Numbered from the stretch's first letter, positions 19,792-28,656 are shown. The stretch: 64,000 nt of DNA from Leucobacter tardus (GCF_017583045.1 NZ_JAGFBF010000006.1:120152-184151); one strand, 5' to 3'. The notes: generated from the sequence alone by a model not told the origin. Made by a program: numbers and translations.

Positions 19792-21468
19792 TCAGGCGTC
19801 GCGGGTGTACACCTGCGCGCCGCCGACCCAGGTCTCGAGCACTGACACGGCGGCGAGCTGCTCGACCGGGGTCCGGTACGGATCCGCGTCCAGCACCGCG
19901 AAGTCCGCGCGCTTGCCCGGTTCGATGGAGCCAAGGTCGTCTTCACGACCGAGCGCCCGTGCCGCCGAAATGGTGTGTCCGCGCAACGCGGTGTCGACGG
20001 AGACGCCGAGCGAGTCGGGGCCGAGCTGCGTGCCGCGTCGGGTGACTCGGGAGGCTGCCGCCTGGATCGCCTCCATCGGGCGCGGATCCGCGACGGGCGC
20101 GTCCGAGGAGATGGTGACCGGGACCCCGGCGCGCTCGAACTCGCCCAGCGGGTTGAAGCGCTCCCCCGGTGTCCCGATCGCCTGCTCCACACCCTCACCC
20201 CAGTTGAAGTGGTGCTGCGGCTGGTTCACCGGGTAGATGCCGGCGACCCGCATCCGCTCGATCTGCTCCGGCGTCGGCAGCCCGCAGTGCTCGATACGGT
20301 GCCTGGCATCGGCGTCGGGGCGCTCGGCAAGCGCCTCCTCGATCGCGCCGATCACCATTTCGAGCGCCGTGGGCGACTGCGAGTGGGTCGCCGTCTGCAA
20401 GCCCACGCGGTGCGCCTTCTTGATGAGCTCGGTGTAATCGCGGGGGTCGTGGTAGAGCTGACCGGTCCGGCAGGGATCGCCGACATAGCCGTCAGGGAAG
20501 TAGGCCGTCCACCCGCCGAGCGTGCCATCCGAGTAGAACTTGATGCCGGCGAAGCTCAGGTGCTCGTTGCCGAACTGCCCGTGCAAGCCCATCTCGATCG
20601 CCTCGTCAAGCAGGTGCGACAGCAGGTACATGCTGACGCGCACCTTGAGGTCGTCGGTGTCGGCGAGGCGGAGATACATGTCGAACTCGCGGCGACTCAC
20701 CTGAGCATCGCCGATGGTCGTGACTCCGCCGGCGAGGAAGTTCTCCTGCGCTGCCGCGAGCTGACGCCGATGCTCCTCGGGCTCGTCGGCGAGGTGGAAG
20801 TTGGGCCCGTGGTGCCCGATCTTCACGCCCTCGAGTCCGGTCAGCACGTTGCACGCGGCGTCCGAGAGCTCCCCGGTCAGCTCGCCGTCGGCGTCGCGGA
20901 AGAACTCGCCGCCCTGCGGGTTCGGCGTCTCCTTCGTGACCCCGTGCAGATCGAAGGTGAAACTGTTGACGACGCCGCCGTGCCCCGACGCGTTCATGAG
21001 GTACACCTCGCGGTCGGTCGCCACCTCGTCGAGCTCGAACCGGGTGGGGTGCCGCTGCTCGATGAGGTTGCGCTGCTCGTAGCCGTACCCGCGAATCGGC
21101 CGACCGGCGGGGATCTCGCGGGCCGCTTCCTGCAGCAGCGCCACGATCTCCGGAATCGATCCGGCGCGCTCGGGTCCGCAATCCACCCAGCTCATCATCT
21201 GTCCGAGCATGAGCGGGTGCGCGTGGGCGTCGATGAAGCCGGGAACGATGACGGCGTCGCCGAAGTCCTGCACCTCGGGGTCCATCGGGCTGAGCGTCCC
21301 GGCGGTGTCGCGGCACTCCGCCAGCGTGCCGATGCGGCGCACGCGGTCCTCGAAGACGAGGAAGGCCTCGGGCCGGGCACCGGTCTCATCGAGCGCGTGG
21401 ATCGCGCTCGCGGTGACGATGATCGGCGCCCGGTCTTCTCGGGCTCGGGTGAAGGCGAGTTTACGCAT
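19792..21468 (-). CDS. YtcJ-like amidohydrolase
   Basis: 558 residues from an ATG at 21468 with AGGAG 6 nt upstream. It belongs to the amidohydrolase_3 (YtcJ/NfdA-like) branch of metal-dependent hydrolases: VIVPGFIDAHAHPLMLG gives the HxH metal site, THSQSPTALE and RIEHCGLP give the later His ligands, and ISSDAPVADPRP gives the catalytic Asp. The C-terminus has the typical LGSIEPGKRADFAVLDADP strand. These enzymes hydrolyse N-formyl, N-acyl or other amides, but the substrate here is not predictable. It is divergent from a tandem Lrp/AsnC regulator, which may control it in response to a small amino-acid-like effector. Confidence 0.88.
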   Translation of the reverse strand: MRKLAFTRAREDRAPIIVTASAIHALDETGARPEAFLVFEDRVRRIGTLAECRDTAGTLSPMDPEVQDFGDAVIVPGFIDAHAHPLMLGQMMSWVDCGPERAGSIPEIVALLQEAAREIPAGRPIRGYGYEQRNLIEQRHPTRFELDEVATDREVYLMNASGHGGVVNSFTFDLHGVTKETPNPQGGEFFRDADGELTGELSDAACNVLTGLEGVKIGHHGPNFHLADEPEEHRRQLAAAQENFLAGGVTTIGDAQVSRREFDMYLRLADTDDLKVRVSMYLLSHLLDEAIEMGLHGQFGNEHLSFAGIKFYSDGTLGGWTAYFPDGYVGDPCRTGQLYHDPRDYTELIKKAHRVGLQTATHSQSPTALEMVIGAIEEALAERPDADARHRIEHCGLPTPEQIERMRVAGIYPVNQPQHHFNWGEGVEQAIGTPGERFNPLGEFERAGVPVTISSDAPVADPRPMEAIQAAASRVTRRGTQLGPDSLGVSVDTALRGHTISAARALGREDDLGSIEPGKRADFAVLDADPYRTPVEQLAAVSVLETWVGGAQVYTRDA

Positions 21469-21670
21469 CGGTTCTCCTGCGGAACGCTCTGCATGCAGAG
21501 GGGTGGTTCTGAACCCCGTCAATGTACGCCGACGAGGTCACGGCGCGCAATCGATCGTGCGGTCCGCACCCACCCCTCACCACTGTTCTGTACACTCGTC
21601 ACGGCGCAAGGGTCACTCCCGCATCGATGCGCGACCTGGTCACCGCACTTCTGAGAGAAACTGCTGACAC
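21469..21670. other. Divergent regulatory region amidohydrolase / Lrp regulator
   Basis: 202 bp with no plausible gene. It holds the ribosome site of the amidohydrolase and both promoters. A TGCATGCA palindrome occurs near 21490 and a CTGTTCTGTACACTCGTCACG stretch near 21585 could include operator sequence, but nothing matches a named site. Confidence 0.4.
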
Positions 21671-22591
21671 ATGACACACGATCACTCCTCCGGGTCCGTG
21701 CACCTGCGCGGCGACGGGCCGGACGCCGCACTGATCCGCGCCCTGCACGCCGCGCCGCGCGCCAGCGTCTCTGAGCTCGCGGAGACGGTTCACGAAACCC
21801 GGGCGACCGTATCGACGCGTCTGCGCGAACTCGTCGACTCGGAAGCCATTCGCGTCACCGCCGCCGTGAACCCCGGTTATCTCGGACTCACGGTGATCGC
21901 GCACATCTCGGTCGCCTGCCACACCTCCATCGCCGAGGTCACGGAGTACGCGCGGGAGCGCGATGAGATCGTCCTCGTCTCCGCGGTTTCCGGTCAGTAC
22001 CACTGCGTCATGGAGGCCAGAGTCCGCACCCACGAAGACCTGCAGCGTCTGCTGCGGGAATTCAGAGAGCTCCCCTCGGTCGCGAAGCTCTCGACGCTCA
22101 TCTACTCGCGCGTCCTGCGGGGCGCCATCGCGCACGACACGTTCTCGCCCGTCACCGTCGACCGCATCGACACCCAGATCATCGGCCTACTGCGCGCCGA
22201 CGGGCGTGCAAGTCTGCGTTCGTTGGCTGACACCGTCTCGCTCTCCCCTTCAGCGGTGCGGATGCGCCTGCGGCGTCTGCTCGACTCGCGCGTCGTGAAG
22301 ATCGGCGTCGTCGAGGCCAGCGGGCGCCGAGGTGCACGCATGCTCATGGGCGTCGGGATCGGGATCGGCGCGGGCGGCGACGGAGTCGCCGCGGCCCTGC
22401 GCAACGATCCGGCCGTCGACTTCGCCGCAGAATCCGTCGGCGAGTTCGATGCCATCGCCACGATCTCGGGCGCGACATCCGTGGCCCTGCTCGAGGGCGT
22501 CGAACGCTTGCGCCGCCTGCACGGCGTCGTCCGGACCGCCACGTGGTCGCACCTGCAGACCATCAAGGAGGACTACACGAGCTTCGGGTGA
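21671..22591 (+). CDS. Tandem Lrp/AsnC-type transcriptional regulator
   Basis: 306 residues, about twice the normal Lrp length. The first half has a winged helix-turn-helix (DAALIRALHAAPRASVSELA followed by TVSTRLRELVDS) and a RAM-like effector domain (TVIAHISVAC...SAVSGQYHCVMEARV). The second half repeats this: DTQIIGLLRADGRASLRSLA, LSPSAVRMRLRRLLDS, and a second ligand-binding half. Such double Lrp proteins are common in actinobacteria and act as local regulators of neighbouring catabolic genes. Divergent orientation to the amidohydrolase makes that gene its probable target. Confidence 0.88.
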   Translation: MTHDHSSGSVHLRGDGPDAALIRALHAAPRASVSELAETVHETRATVSTRLRELVDSEAIRVTAAVNPGYLGLTVIAHISVACHTSIAEVTEYARERDEIVLVSAVSGQYHCVMEARVRTHEDLQRLLREFRELPSVAKLSTLIYSRVLRGAIAHDTFSPVTVDRIDTQIIGLLRADGRASLRSLADTVSLSPSAVRMRLRRLLDSRVVKIGVVEASGRRGARMLMGVGIGIGAGGDGVAAALRNDPAVDFAAESVGEFDAIATISGATSVALLEGVERLRRLHGVVRTATWSHLQTIKEDYTSFG

Positions 22592-22636
22592 CCGGCGCTC
22601 AGCCTCAACCCGCTCGACGTGCGCCAAGATGGAGGG

Positions 22637-23416
22637 GTGAGCGACCACGTGGATCCCGGCGCCGACGCCGACCGCGTGGGCGCAGACGCTCTGGTGATCC
22701 TGCCCACCTACAATGAGGTCGCCTCGCTCCGCGACGTCGTATCGCGAGTCCTGGAGATCGCCCCGGCCGTGCGGATCCTCATCGTCGACGACGCAAGTCC
22801 GGACGGCACGGGCGCCCTGGCCGATGAGCTCTCCACCGTCGACGAACGGATCTCCGTGATCCACCGAGCGGGCAAGCTCGGACTCGGCACCGCGTACATC
22901 GCCGGTTTCCGTCAGGCGATCGCAGCCGGCTACCACCGCGTCGTCGAGATGGACGCCGACGGTTCGCACCTCCCGGAAGAGCTTCCGCACCTGCTCGCCG
23001 TCGACGCCGACCTCGTCATCGGATCGCGTTGGATCCCCGGCGGTCGCATCGTCGGTTGGCCGCGGCACCGCCGCGCCATCTCGCGCACCGGAACCGTCGT
23101 CGCACGACTCGCGCTGCGATCCCGACTCCGCGACATCACCAGCGGCTATCGCGTCTTCAGCGTGGACGCCCTGCGGGGTCTCGACCTCGACGCAATCACG
23201 TCCCGGGGCTATGGATTCCAGGTCGAGATCGCGTGGACGCTCGAGCGCACCGGCCACCGCCTCGCCGAGGTGCCGATCACTTTCGTGGAACGGGCGAGCG
23301 GACGATCCAAAATGACGATCGGGATCGTGTGGGAAGCCCTCACCGGCGTCCTCGGGTGGGGACTCGCCCTCAGGATCAGGTCGCGCCGCGAGCGGGGCGC
23401 CCGCCCACCTCGATAG
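22637..23416 (+). CDS. Polyprenol-phosphate mannosyltransferase-like GT2 (Ppm1/DPM1 type)
   Basis: 259 residues from a GTG at 22637; an earlier GTG at 22619 is in frame, and neither has an ideal ribosome site. Family-2 glycosyltransferase fold: VILPTYNEVASL, IVDDASPDGTG, MDADGSH (the DxD metal site), and SRWIPGGRIVGWPRHRRAIS, diagnostic of dolichol/polyprenol-phosphate mannose synthases. It should move mannose from GDP-mannose to a lipid carrier on the inner membrane face, feeding cell-surface glycans or protein mannosylation. It has no C-terminal membrane domain, so it is the soluble synthase type. manA at 39-40 kb could supply mannose phosphate. Confidence 0.87.
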   Translation: MSDHVDPGADADRVGADALVILPTYNEVASLRDVVSRVLEIAPAVRILIVDDASPDGTGALADELSTVDERISVIHRAGKLGLGTAYIAGFRQAIAAGYHRVVEMDADGSHLPEELPHLLAVDADLVIGSRWIPGGRIVGWPRHRRAISRTGTVVARLALRSRLRDITSGYRVFSVDALRGLDLDAITSRGYGFQVEIAWTLERTGHRLAEVPITFVERASGRSKMTIGIVWEALTGVLGWGLALRIRSRRERGARPPR

Positions 23417-23438
23417 GTTGGACTCCGAGAGGAGTCGA

Positions 23439-24365
23439 ATGATCCAGGTGCAGGGAGTCTCGCGGAGCTTCGGCGACCGTCTGGTCCTCGATGACGTCGG
23501 CTTCGACGTCATCGGCGGGCGGATGACCGGGTTCGTCGGCGGCAACGGGGCGGGCAAGACCACCACGATGCGCATCATCCTCGGTGTGCTCTCGTCAGAC
23601 CGGGGCACCGTGCAGTTCGACGGTCACGAGATCACCCGGCAGGATCGCGCGCGCATCGGCTACATGCCCGAGGAACGCGGCCTGTACCCGAAGATGCCGG
23701 TACTCGACCAGCTCGTCTACCTCGGACGCCTGCACGGCATGTCCACCGCGGCCGCCACCGCGTCGGCCACCGCCCTGCTCGACAGGCTCGGTCTCGCGGA
23801 ACGCGCGAAGGACACCCTCGAGAGCCTCTCGCTCGGCAACCAGCAGCGCGCGCAGATCGCCGCGGCGCTCGTGCACGAACCCGTCGCTCTTGTGCTCGAC
23901 GAACCCTTCTCCGGCCTCGACCCGATGGCCGTCGAGGTGGTGCTCGGAGTGCTGCGCGACTACGCCGAGCGTGGCGCGCCCGTGCTCTTCTCCTCCCACC
24001 AGCTCGACATCGTCGAACGGCTCTGCGATGACGTGGTCGTCATCGGAGGCGGCCGGATCCTCGCTCAGGGCTCGCGCGAAGGACTGCGCGCCGAGCACTC
24101 GGAGCACGAGTATGAACTCGTGCTCGACCCGCGAGGGGAGTCGGCCGACACCGATCTCGCGTGGCTCGACGCGTCGCCCGGCATCGATCTGCGCGCGTCC
24201 CCGGTCCCCGGCACCGCTCGGTTCACCGCGGACACCGATGATGCGGCCCAGCGAGTCCTCACCCAGGCAGTGCACCGATCCACCGCAGGCACCGGCGCTC
24301 CCGTCCGCAGCTTCACGCCCGTCACCCCGACGCTCGCGCAGATCTTCAGGGAGGTCGTGCAGTGA
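23439..24365 (+). CDS. ABC exporter ATP-binding protein (NatA-like)
   Basis: 308 residues from the ATG at 23439, chosen because GAGAGGAG sits 4 nt upstream; 7 extra in-frame codons precede it. Walker A GGNGAGKTT, signature LSLGNQQRAQIAAAL, Walker B ALVLDEPFSGLD and switch His in FSSHQLD are complete, and the variant LSLGNQQR signature plus the C-terminal DUF4162-like extension are typical of the NatA/YhaQ group. It pairs with the downstream permease through a 4-bp overlap. Substrate may be Na+ or a peptide/lipid; not resolvable. Confidence 0.88.
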   Translation: MIQVQGVSRSFGDRLVLDDVGFDVIGGRMTGFVGGNGAGKTTTMRIILGVLSSDRGTVQFDGHEITRQDRARIGYMPEERGLYPKMPVLDQLVYLGRLHGMSTAAATASATALLDRLGLAERAKDTLESLSLGNQQRAQIAAALVHEPVALVLDEPFSGLDPMAVEVVLGVLRDYAERGAPVLFSSHQLDIVERLCDDVVVIGGGRILAQGSREGLRAEHSEHEYELVLDPRGESADTDLAWLDASPGIDLRASPVPGTARFTADTDDAAQRVLTQAVHRSTAGTGAPVRSFTPVTPTLAQIFREVVQ

Positions 24366-25525
24366 ACGCGCACCCGAACACCCCGTCGCCCGCCACCGCA
24401 TCGCCGTCTCCGGCACGCGCCATGTGGCTCATCGGTCAGCGCGAGATCACCACGCGACTGCGCAGCAAGGCATTCGTCATCTCGATGTCGATCTTGATCT
24501 TCGTGATCCTCGCCGGGGTCGTCGGCGGCGGCATCGCCTCGCAGATCATCGGTGACGAACCCGACTCCACGAGCATTGCGATCGTCCCCGACGAGAGCGC
24601 CACCCTGGACTCGGCTCCCCTCGACGCCGCCGCGCTCGAGACCAGCGGGTTCGCCGTCACCGAGGTCGCCGACCGATCCGCCGCCGAACAGCTCGTGCAA
24701 GACGGGGACGTCGACGCTGCGGTCGTGCCTGGCGGAGGCAGCTCGGTCGGCCTCACCGTCATCGCGCTCACCGACCCCCCGGCCGACCTCGTGCAGGCCC
24801 TCTCCGCCGCCCCCACCGTCGAACTGCTCGGCACACCGGACGACGACGGATTCAACATTCTCGGCTACCTCGTCGCCATGGGATTCGGCATGGTCTTCTA
24901 CGTCAGCGCGCTGACCTTCGGCACGACCATTGCGCAGAGCGTCGTCGAAGAGAAGCAGACCCGCATCGTCGAGATCCTCCTCGCGACGGTGCCGGCGCGG
25001 ATCCTGCTCGCCGGGAAGCTGCTCGGCAACATCATCCTCGCCATCGGCACCGTCGTGCTGACGTTCGCGCTCGCCGCGATCGCGATGTTCGCGACCGGAC
25101 AAGACATCCTGCTCGGGGACCTCGGCTCCTCCATCATCTGGTTCGCCGTGCTCTTCGCCTGCGGGTTCGCGCTGCTCGCCACCATGTACGCCGGAGCCGC
25201 CTCGCTCGTCTCACGGCAGGAGGACATCGGATCCGTCACGAGCCCCGTCATGATGCTCGTCATGATCCCCTTCTTCATGGTGATCTTCTTCTTCGACAAC
25301 GAGCGCGTCCTCGCCATCATGAGCTACATCCCCTTCTCCGCACCGGTCGGCATGCCCGTGCGGCTCTTCATGGGAGGCGCGGAATGGTGGGAACCGTTCG
25401 TCTCGCTCGGCATCGTGCTCGCGACCATCCTGCTGCTCGTCAGAGTGAGCGCCCGCATCTACAGCAACTCCATCCTCCGCACCGGAGCGCGCGTGTCGCT
25501 GAAGGACGCCGTCAAGCGCGGGTAA
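24362..25525 (+). CDS. ABC-2 type permease (NatB-like)
   Basis: 387 residues, GTG start overlapping the ATPase stop by 4 bp (GTGA). One transmembrane helix near the N-terminus (VISMSILIFVILAGVVGGGI), a large extracellular domain of about 140 residues, then five to six helices starting at YLVAMGFGMVFYVSALTFG and including VVEEKQTRIVEILLATV, a signature of the NatB/YhaP ABC-2 family. With the ATPase it forms an exporter. No regulator is adjacent. Confidence 0.87.
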   Translation: MNAHPNTPSPATASPSPARAMWLIGQREITTRLRSKAFVISMSILIFVILAGVVGGGIASQIIGDEPDSTSIAIVPDESATLDSAPLDAAALETSGFAVTEVADRSAAEQLVQDGDVDAAVVPGGGSSVGLTVIALTDPPADLVQALSAAPTVELLGTPDDDGFNILGYLVAMGFGMVFYVSALTFGTTIAQSVVEEKQTRIVEILLATVPARILLAGKLLGNIILAIGTVVLTFALAAIAMFATGQDILLGDLGSSIIWFAVLFACGFALLATMYAGAASLVSRQEDIGSVTSPVMMLVMIPFFMVIFFFDNERVLAIMSYIPFSAPVGMPVRLFMGGAEWWEPFVSLGIVLATILLLVRVSARIYSNSILRTGARVSLKDAVKRG

Positions 25526-25610
25526 GGCGTCCCGCGCGGGCTGAAGGGGCGCTCGGCGCGGGCGATGCTGATACTCCGAGCCGATCTGAGTCTGTGCCAG
25601 AGTAGTCCTC

Positions 25611-26633
25611 ATGCCTTCGACCGACCCCGCAACCGCAGAGACACGTCCCTCCGCGGCGAGCGCCTCCCCGACCGCACCCGCTGCCGACCGGACCGCCCGC
25701 GTTGCCGTCACCGTGTTCCCCCTCCTGGTGCTCGTGGCCGGAGTGATCGGATTCACGCTTCCCGGCCCCTCATCGACGCTCGCCCCCGCGGTGCCGTGGC
25801 TGCTGGGCGCGATCATGTTCTGCATGGGCCTGACGCTCACCCTTCCCGACTTCGCCCGGATCGCCAAGCGTCCCTGGATGGTACTCATCGGCGTGGTGCT
25901 GCAGTACGGGATCATGCCGTTCCTCGCGTGGATCATCGCCCTCACGCTGCAGCTGACGCCTGAGCTCGCGGCCGGCGTCATCCTCGTCGGCTGCGCGCCT
26001 GGCGGAACCGCGTCGAACGTCGTGACCTACCTCTCCCGCGGCGACACCGCACTCTCGGTGACCGTGACAACCTGCTCCACGCTGCTCGCGCCGATCGCCA
26101 CGCCGCTGCTCACGCTGTGGATCGCCGGCGCGATCCTCGAGGTGCCGTTCCAGCCGATGATGATCTCGATCCTGCAGACAGTGCTCATCCCCGTCATCGG
26201 CGGCCTGCTGGTGCGCATCGTCTTCCGGTCGCTCATCGTCAAGATTCAAGGCGTCTTCCCGTGGCTGTCGACCATCGCGATCTCGCTCATCGTCGCGGCC
26301 GTCGTCGCCGGCAGCGCCGACCAGATCGTGCAGGCCGGACTGCTCGTGTTCGTCGCCGTCGTGCTGCACAACGGGCTCGGGCTGCTACTCGGCTACCTCG
26401 CGGCATGGGCGATGCGCATGACCCAGCGCGAACGACGCGCCATCAGCGTCGAGGTCGGCATGCAGAACTCGGGTCTCGCGGCCTCACTCGCCGCCGCCCA
26501 CTTCTCTCCCCTCGCCGCGCTGCCAGCCGCCGTGTTCTCGGTGTGGCACAACCTCTCCGGAGCCCTCTTCGCGATGATCATGGGACGCCGCCCGGTCACC
26601 GACGAGCCCGTCGAGGTGGGTGCGGGGCGCTAG
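25611..26633 (+). CDS. Bile acid:sodium symporter-family (BASS) transporter
   Basis: 340 residues with a Ala/Pro/Thr-rich N-terminal tail and about ten transmembrane helices. Family features include FCMGLTLTLPDFARI in the second helix region, GCAPGGTASNVVTYLSRGD (a sodium-site crossover motif) and EVGMQNSGLAASLA in the second half. BASS proteins couple Na+ to uptake of organic acids, such as pantoate, 2-keto acids or bile acids; the substrate cannot be told. A CCCGCGCGGG palindrome lies in the 85-bp gap upstream. It stands alone, with no cotranscribed partner. Confidence 0.88.
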   Translation: MPSTDPATAETRPSAASASPTAPAADRTARVAVTVFPLLVLVAGVIGFTLPGPSSTLAPAVPWLLGAIMFCMGLTLTLPDFARIAKRPWMVLIGVVLQYGIMPFLAWIIALTLQLTPELAAGVILVGCAPGGTASNVVTYLSRGDTALSVTVTTCSTLLAPIATPLLTLWIAGAILEVPFQPMMISILQTVLIPVIGGLLVRIVFRSLIVKIQGVFPWLSTIAISLIVAAVVAGSADQIVQAGLLVFVAVVLHNGLGLLLGYLAAWAMRMTQRERRAISVEVGMQNSGLAASLAAAHFSPLAALPAAVFSVWHNLSGALFAMIMGRRPVTDEPVEVGAGR

Positions 26634-26880
26634 CGGGATGGCGCGCCGGCGTGGCGCTGCGCCGTCGTGCGCGCTGCGCCGTCCAGATTGCAGATGTACT
26701 GGCTTCAACGGAGTCGAAGGGTGCGCGAGCGGGATCTCGGTGGGGGAACGGGCCAGGCGCGGGCGACGGCGATAGCGATCTTTCGTCCCCACCTCCCGAA
26801 GGTGCCACCGTTACGGCGTGCCGTGCACATGTTCCGACAAACAGCTGGGTTCTCCTGATGCGAGCGGGAGTCTTGAAAGT
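26634..26880. other. 247-bp intergenic region before the DUF559 gene
   Basis: No convincing gene. It contains two copies of GCGCTGCGCCGTC within about 30 bp just after the transporter stop (possible hairpin-forming terminator) and, at 26697-26723, the left copy of a 27-nt repeat that recurs beyond the next gene. The rest is GC-rich with no recognised motif. Confidence 0.5.
26697..26723 (+). repeat. Left flanking repeat of the DUF559 gene
   Basis: TACTGGCTTC-N9-GAAGGGTG. A second copy with identical outer blocks (18 of 18 bases) and the same 9-nt spacer length lies at 27831-27857, just after the DUF559 stop codon. Each copy can form a small hairpin through GGCTTC/GAAGGG-type pairing. Confidence 0.55.
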
Positions 26881-27807
26881 ATGCCTGCCCCGCTCACGCC
26901 GGTCCCCGACGATCTCCCCTTCGCTTTCACCCCACGCGAAGCGGAGCACCTGGGAATCGGAAGGAACGTCCTGTCGCACCCGCGCTTCGACCGACCGTTC
27001 CGAGCAGTTCGTGTGCGCGGCGACGTGTCGCACACGGCGCTCGTCGGGTCAGCGAGGCTCGAATTCCTCGCGCGGAGTTACGCGCCGAGGCTTCGAGCGG
27101 GCGAAGTGTTCAGTCATGGGACCGCGCTCGTGCTCCTCGGGTGCCCGATACGGTCGCCTGAGGCGCTCGATGTCGCCTCGCCACCGCCGCTCACGCCACC
27201 ACGCTCACGTGGCGTTCAAGGACACCGGGTCAGAGTTGCCATCGGGAGCGCCTCTGGGAGGTGGGGGCTCCCCGTCGCTGCCCCCGCGGAGGCGGTGGTG
27301 CAAGCTGCCGCAGCGCTGCCGTTGACAGAACTGGTCGTCGCGATCGACTTCCTGGTGACCGATCAGAGCTCGAGGACTCATCTGCGAGGCGGTGCACGCA
27401 CCTCGCTCGGTGAACTCTGCAAGAAGGCTGCCGGGCCCTCCCGGGGTGTGCGCGTCTTACGGCGCGCACTGCAGGTCGCACGGGTGGGCTCGGCATCGCG
27501 CATGGAGACACTGCTGCGACTGGTGCTCGACGACGCCGGCCTCGAGCACCACTTCACGTTGCAGCGCGACATCTTCGATGAGCACGGATGGATCGGACGC
27601 TTCGACCTCGTCTGCTCGGCGCATCGCCTCATCGTGGAGTACGACGGCGAGCAGCATCGAACTTCACGCGAACAGTACGTGCGCGACGAGTACCGCCTCG
27701 ACCGGGTGCGTGAGGCCGGGTATCGCGTGCTGCGGTTCCGCGCCGATGACGTGCTGCGCACCCCGCACACCGTCGCGGATTGCGTCGCCGCAGCGCTCCG
27801 CGATTGA
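26881..27807 (+). CDS. DUF559 nuclease-fold protein with AbiEi-like N-terminal region
   Basis: 308 residues from the ATG at 26881. The C-terminal third is a DUF559 domain, a Vsr/restriction-endonuclease-like fold: GWIGRFDLVCSAHRLIVEYDGEQHR gives the Asp and Glu of the PD-(D/E)XK-type site (split between GRFDL and VEYDG), followed by DEYRLDRVREAGYRVLRF. The N-terminal FTPREAEHLGIGRNVLSHP / PFRAVRVRGD resembles the winged-helix of AbiEi-type antitoxins found in many such actinobacterial proteins. Function is unknown. It is bracketed by a repeat (26697-26723 and 27831-27857), which suggests it was acquired as a unit. Confidence 0.75.
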   Translation: MPAPLTPVPDDLPFAFTPREAEHLGIGRNVLSHPRFDRPFRAVRVRGDVSHTALVGSARLEFLARSYAPRLRAGEVFSHGTALVLLGCPIRSPEALDVASPPPLTPPRSRGVQGHRVRVAIGSASGRWGLPVAAPAEAVVQAAAALPLTELVVAIDFLVTDQSSRTHLRGGARTSLGELCKKAAGPSRGVRVLRRALQVARVGSASRMETLLRLVLDDAGLEHHFTLQRDIFDEHGWIGRFDLVCSAHRLIVEYDGEQHRTSREQYVRDEYRLDRVREAGYRVLRFRADDVLRTPHTVADCVAAALRD

Positions 27808-27830
27808 GCGAGGCGCCGAGATCGCTGTTC

Positions 27831-27857
27831 TACTGGCTTCGCCTGCGCTGAAGGGTG
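27831..27857 (+). repeat. Right flanking repeat of the DUF559 gene
   Basis: TACTGGCTTC-N9-GAAGGGTG, 24 bp after the DUF559 stop. It matches the left copy at 21 of 27 positions; all differences are in the 9-nt centre. Confidence 0.55.
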
Positions 27858-27909
27858 ACTTCGCGCAATCTCGACGAAGGGGCGGAGCCGGACGCGTGGG
27901 GCGGAGCCG

Positions 27910-27969
27910 CACACCCACACGCGACCCCGCACACCCACACGCGACCCCGCACACCCACACGCGACCCCG
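27910..27969 (+). repeat. 20-nt tandem repeat, three copies
   Basis: The unit CACACCCACACGCGACCCCG is repeated three times without change, then fades into GACACACATCG. It lies between the DUF559 gene and the hpf terminator, in non-coding DNA. It may be a variable-number locus. Confidence 0.9.
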
Positions 27970-27974
27970 GACAC

Positions 27975-28016
27975 ACATCGGGGGCGAACCCGGTGATCCG
28001 GATCCGCCCCCGATGT
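27975..28016. terminator. Terminator downstream of hpf
   Basis: 12-bp arms ACATCGGGGGCG / CGCCCCCGATGT around an 18-nt loop that holds a smaller dyad, ending 7 nt from the hpf stop on the minus strand. Confidence 0.8.
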
Positions 28017-28023
28017 GACGCGC

Positions 28024-28656
28024 TCAGTCTTCGGCGAGCGCGATGACGCCGTAGTTCCACCCCTTGCGGCGGTACACGACGCTGGCCTTGTCGGTTTCGG
28101 CGTCGACGAAGAGGAAGAAGTCGTGTCCGACGAGTTCCATCTGGTCGACTGCCGCGTCCACCGTCATCCGCTCGGAAGGGAACTCCTTCTTGCGGATCAC
28201 GACCGGACTGTACTGCTCCTCCTGCGACTCCCCGGTCACGGGAGGAGTATCGCCATTGGCGATGGCCTCGAGCGTCTCCACTGAGGCGGGAGTGATGTCG
28301 ACTCCCTCGAAATCATTGGCGGCGACCTCGCTCAGCGAGGGGAGGGCGCGACCCTTGTGCACTTTGCGACGATCTTTGGCGCGGCGGATGCGCTCGAGCA
28401 CGCGCCCGTAGGCGAGGTCGAACGCCGAGTACTTATCGCCTCCGGAGGATTCGGCCCGAATCACGGGGCCCGGCCCGACGACGGTGATCTCCACGCGGTC
28501 GCCGTTCTGGGGGCTGCGCTCACTGAGCCGGGAGACTCTCACCTCAAACGCTTGAGCCTTCGGCAGAAGCACCGACACCTTCTCCGTCTTCGATCCCACG
28601 TAGTTCTCGAAACGATCGGTGATACCGACGTTCCGTCCGCGGATGTTCACGTCCAT
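28024..28656 (-). CDS. hpf: Ribosome hibernation promoting factor (long form)
   Basis: 210 residues, the long HPF (RaiA-type) that drives 100S ribosome dimers in resting cells. The N-terminal domain begins MDVNIRGRNVGITDRFENYV and includes KVSVLLPKAQAFEVRV; after a Glu/Ala-rich linker the C-terminal dimerisation domain contains VVIRKKEFPSERMTVDAAVDQMELVGHDFFLF, split here at EEQYSP. GGGAGG stands 5 nt before the ATG. It follows comF in the order common to actinobacteria. Confidence 0.95.
   Translation of the reverse strand: MDVNIRGRNVGITDRFENYVGSKTEKVSVLLPKAQAFEVRVSRLSERSPQNGDRVEITVVGPGPVIRAESSGGDKYSAFDLAYGRVLERIRRAKDRRKVHKGRALPSLSEVAANDFEGVDITPASVETLEAIANGDTPPVTGESQEEQYSPVVIRKKEFPSERMTVDAAVDQMELVGHDFFLFVDAETDKASVVYRRKGWNYGVIALAED

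Noticed and set aside
26818..26880. Earlier start for the DUF559 protein (21 more codons)
   Set aside because: The extra sequence (MPCTCSDKQLGS...) has no family similarity; ATG at 26881 starts directly before the conserved N-terminal part.
27910..27969. CRISPR array
   Set aside because: The repeats are directly adjacent with no spacers and only three copies; no cas genes nearby.
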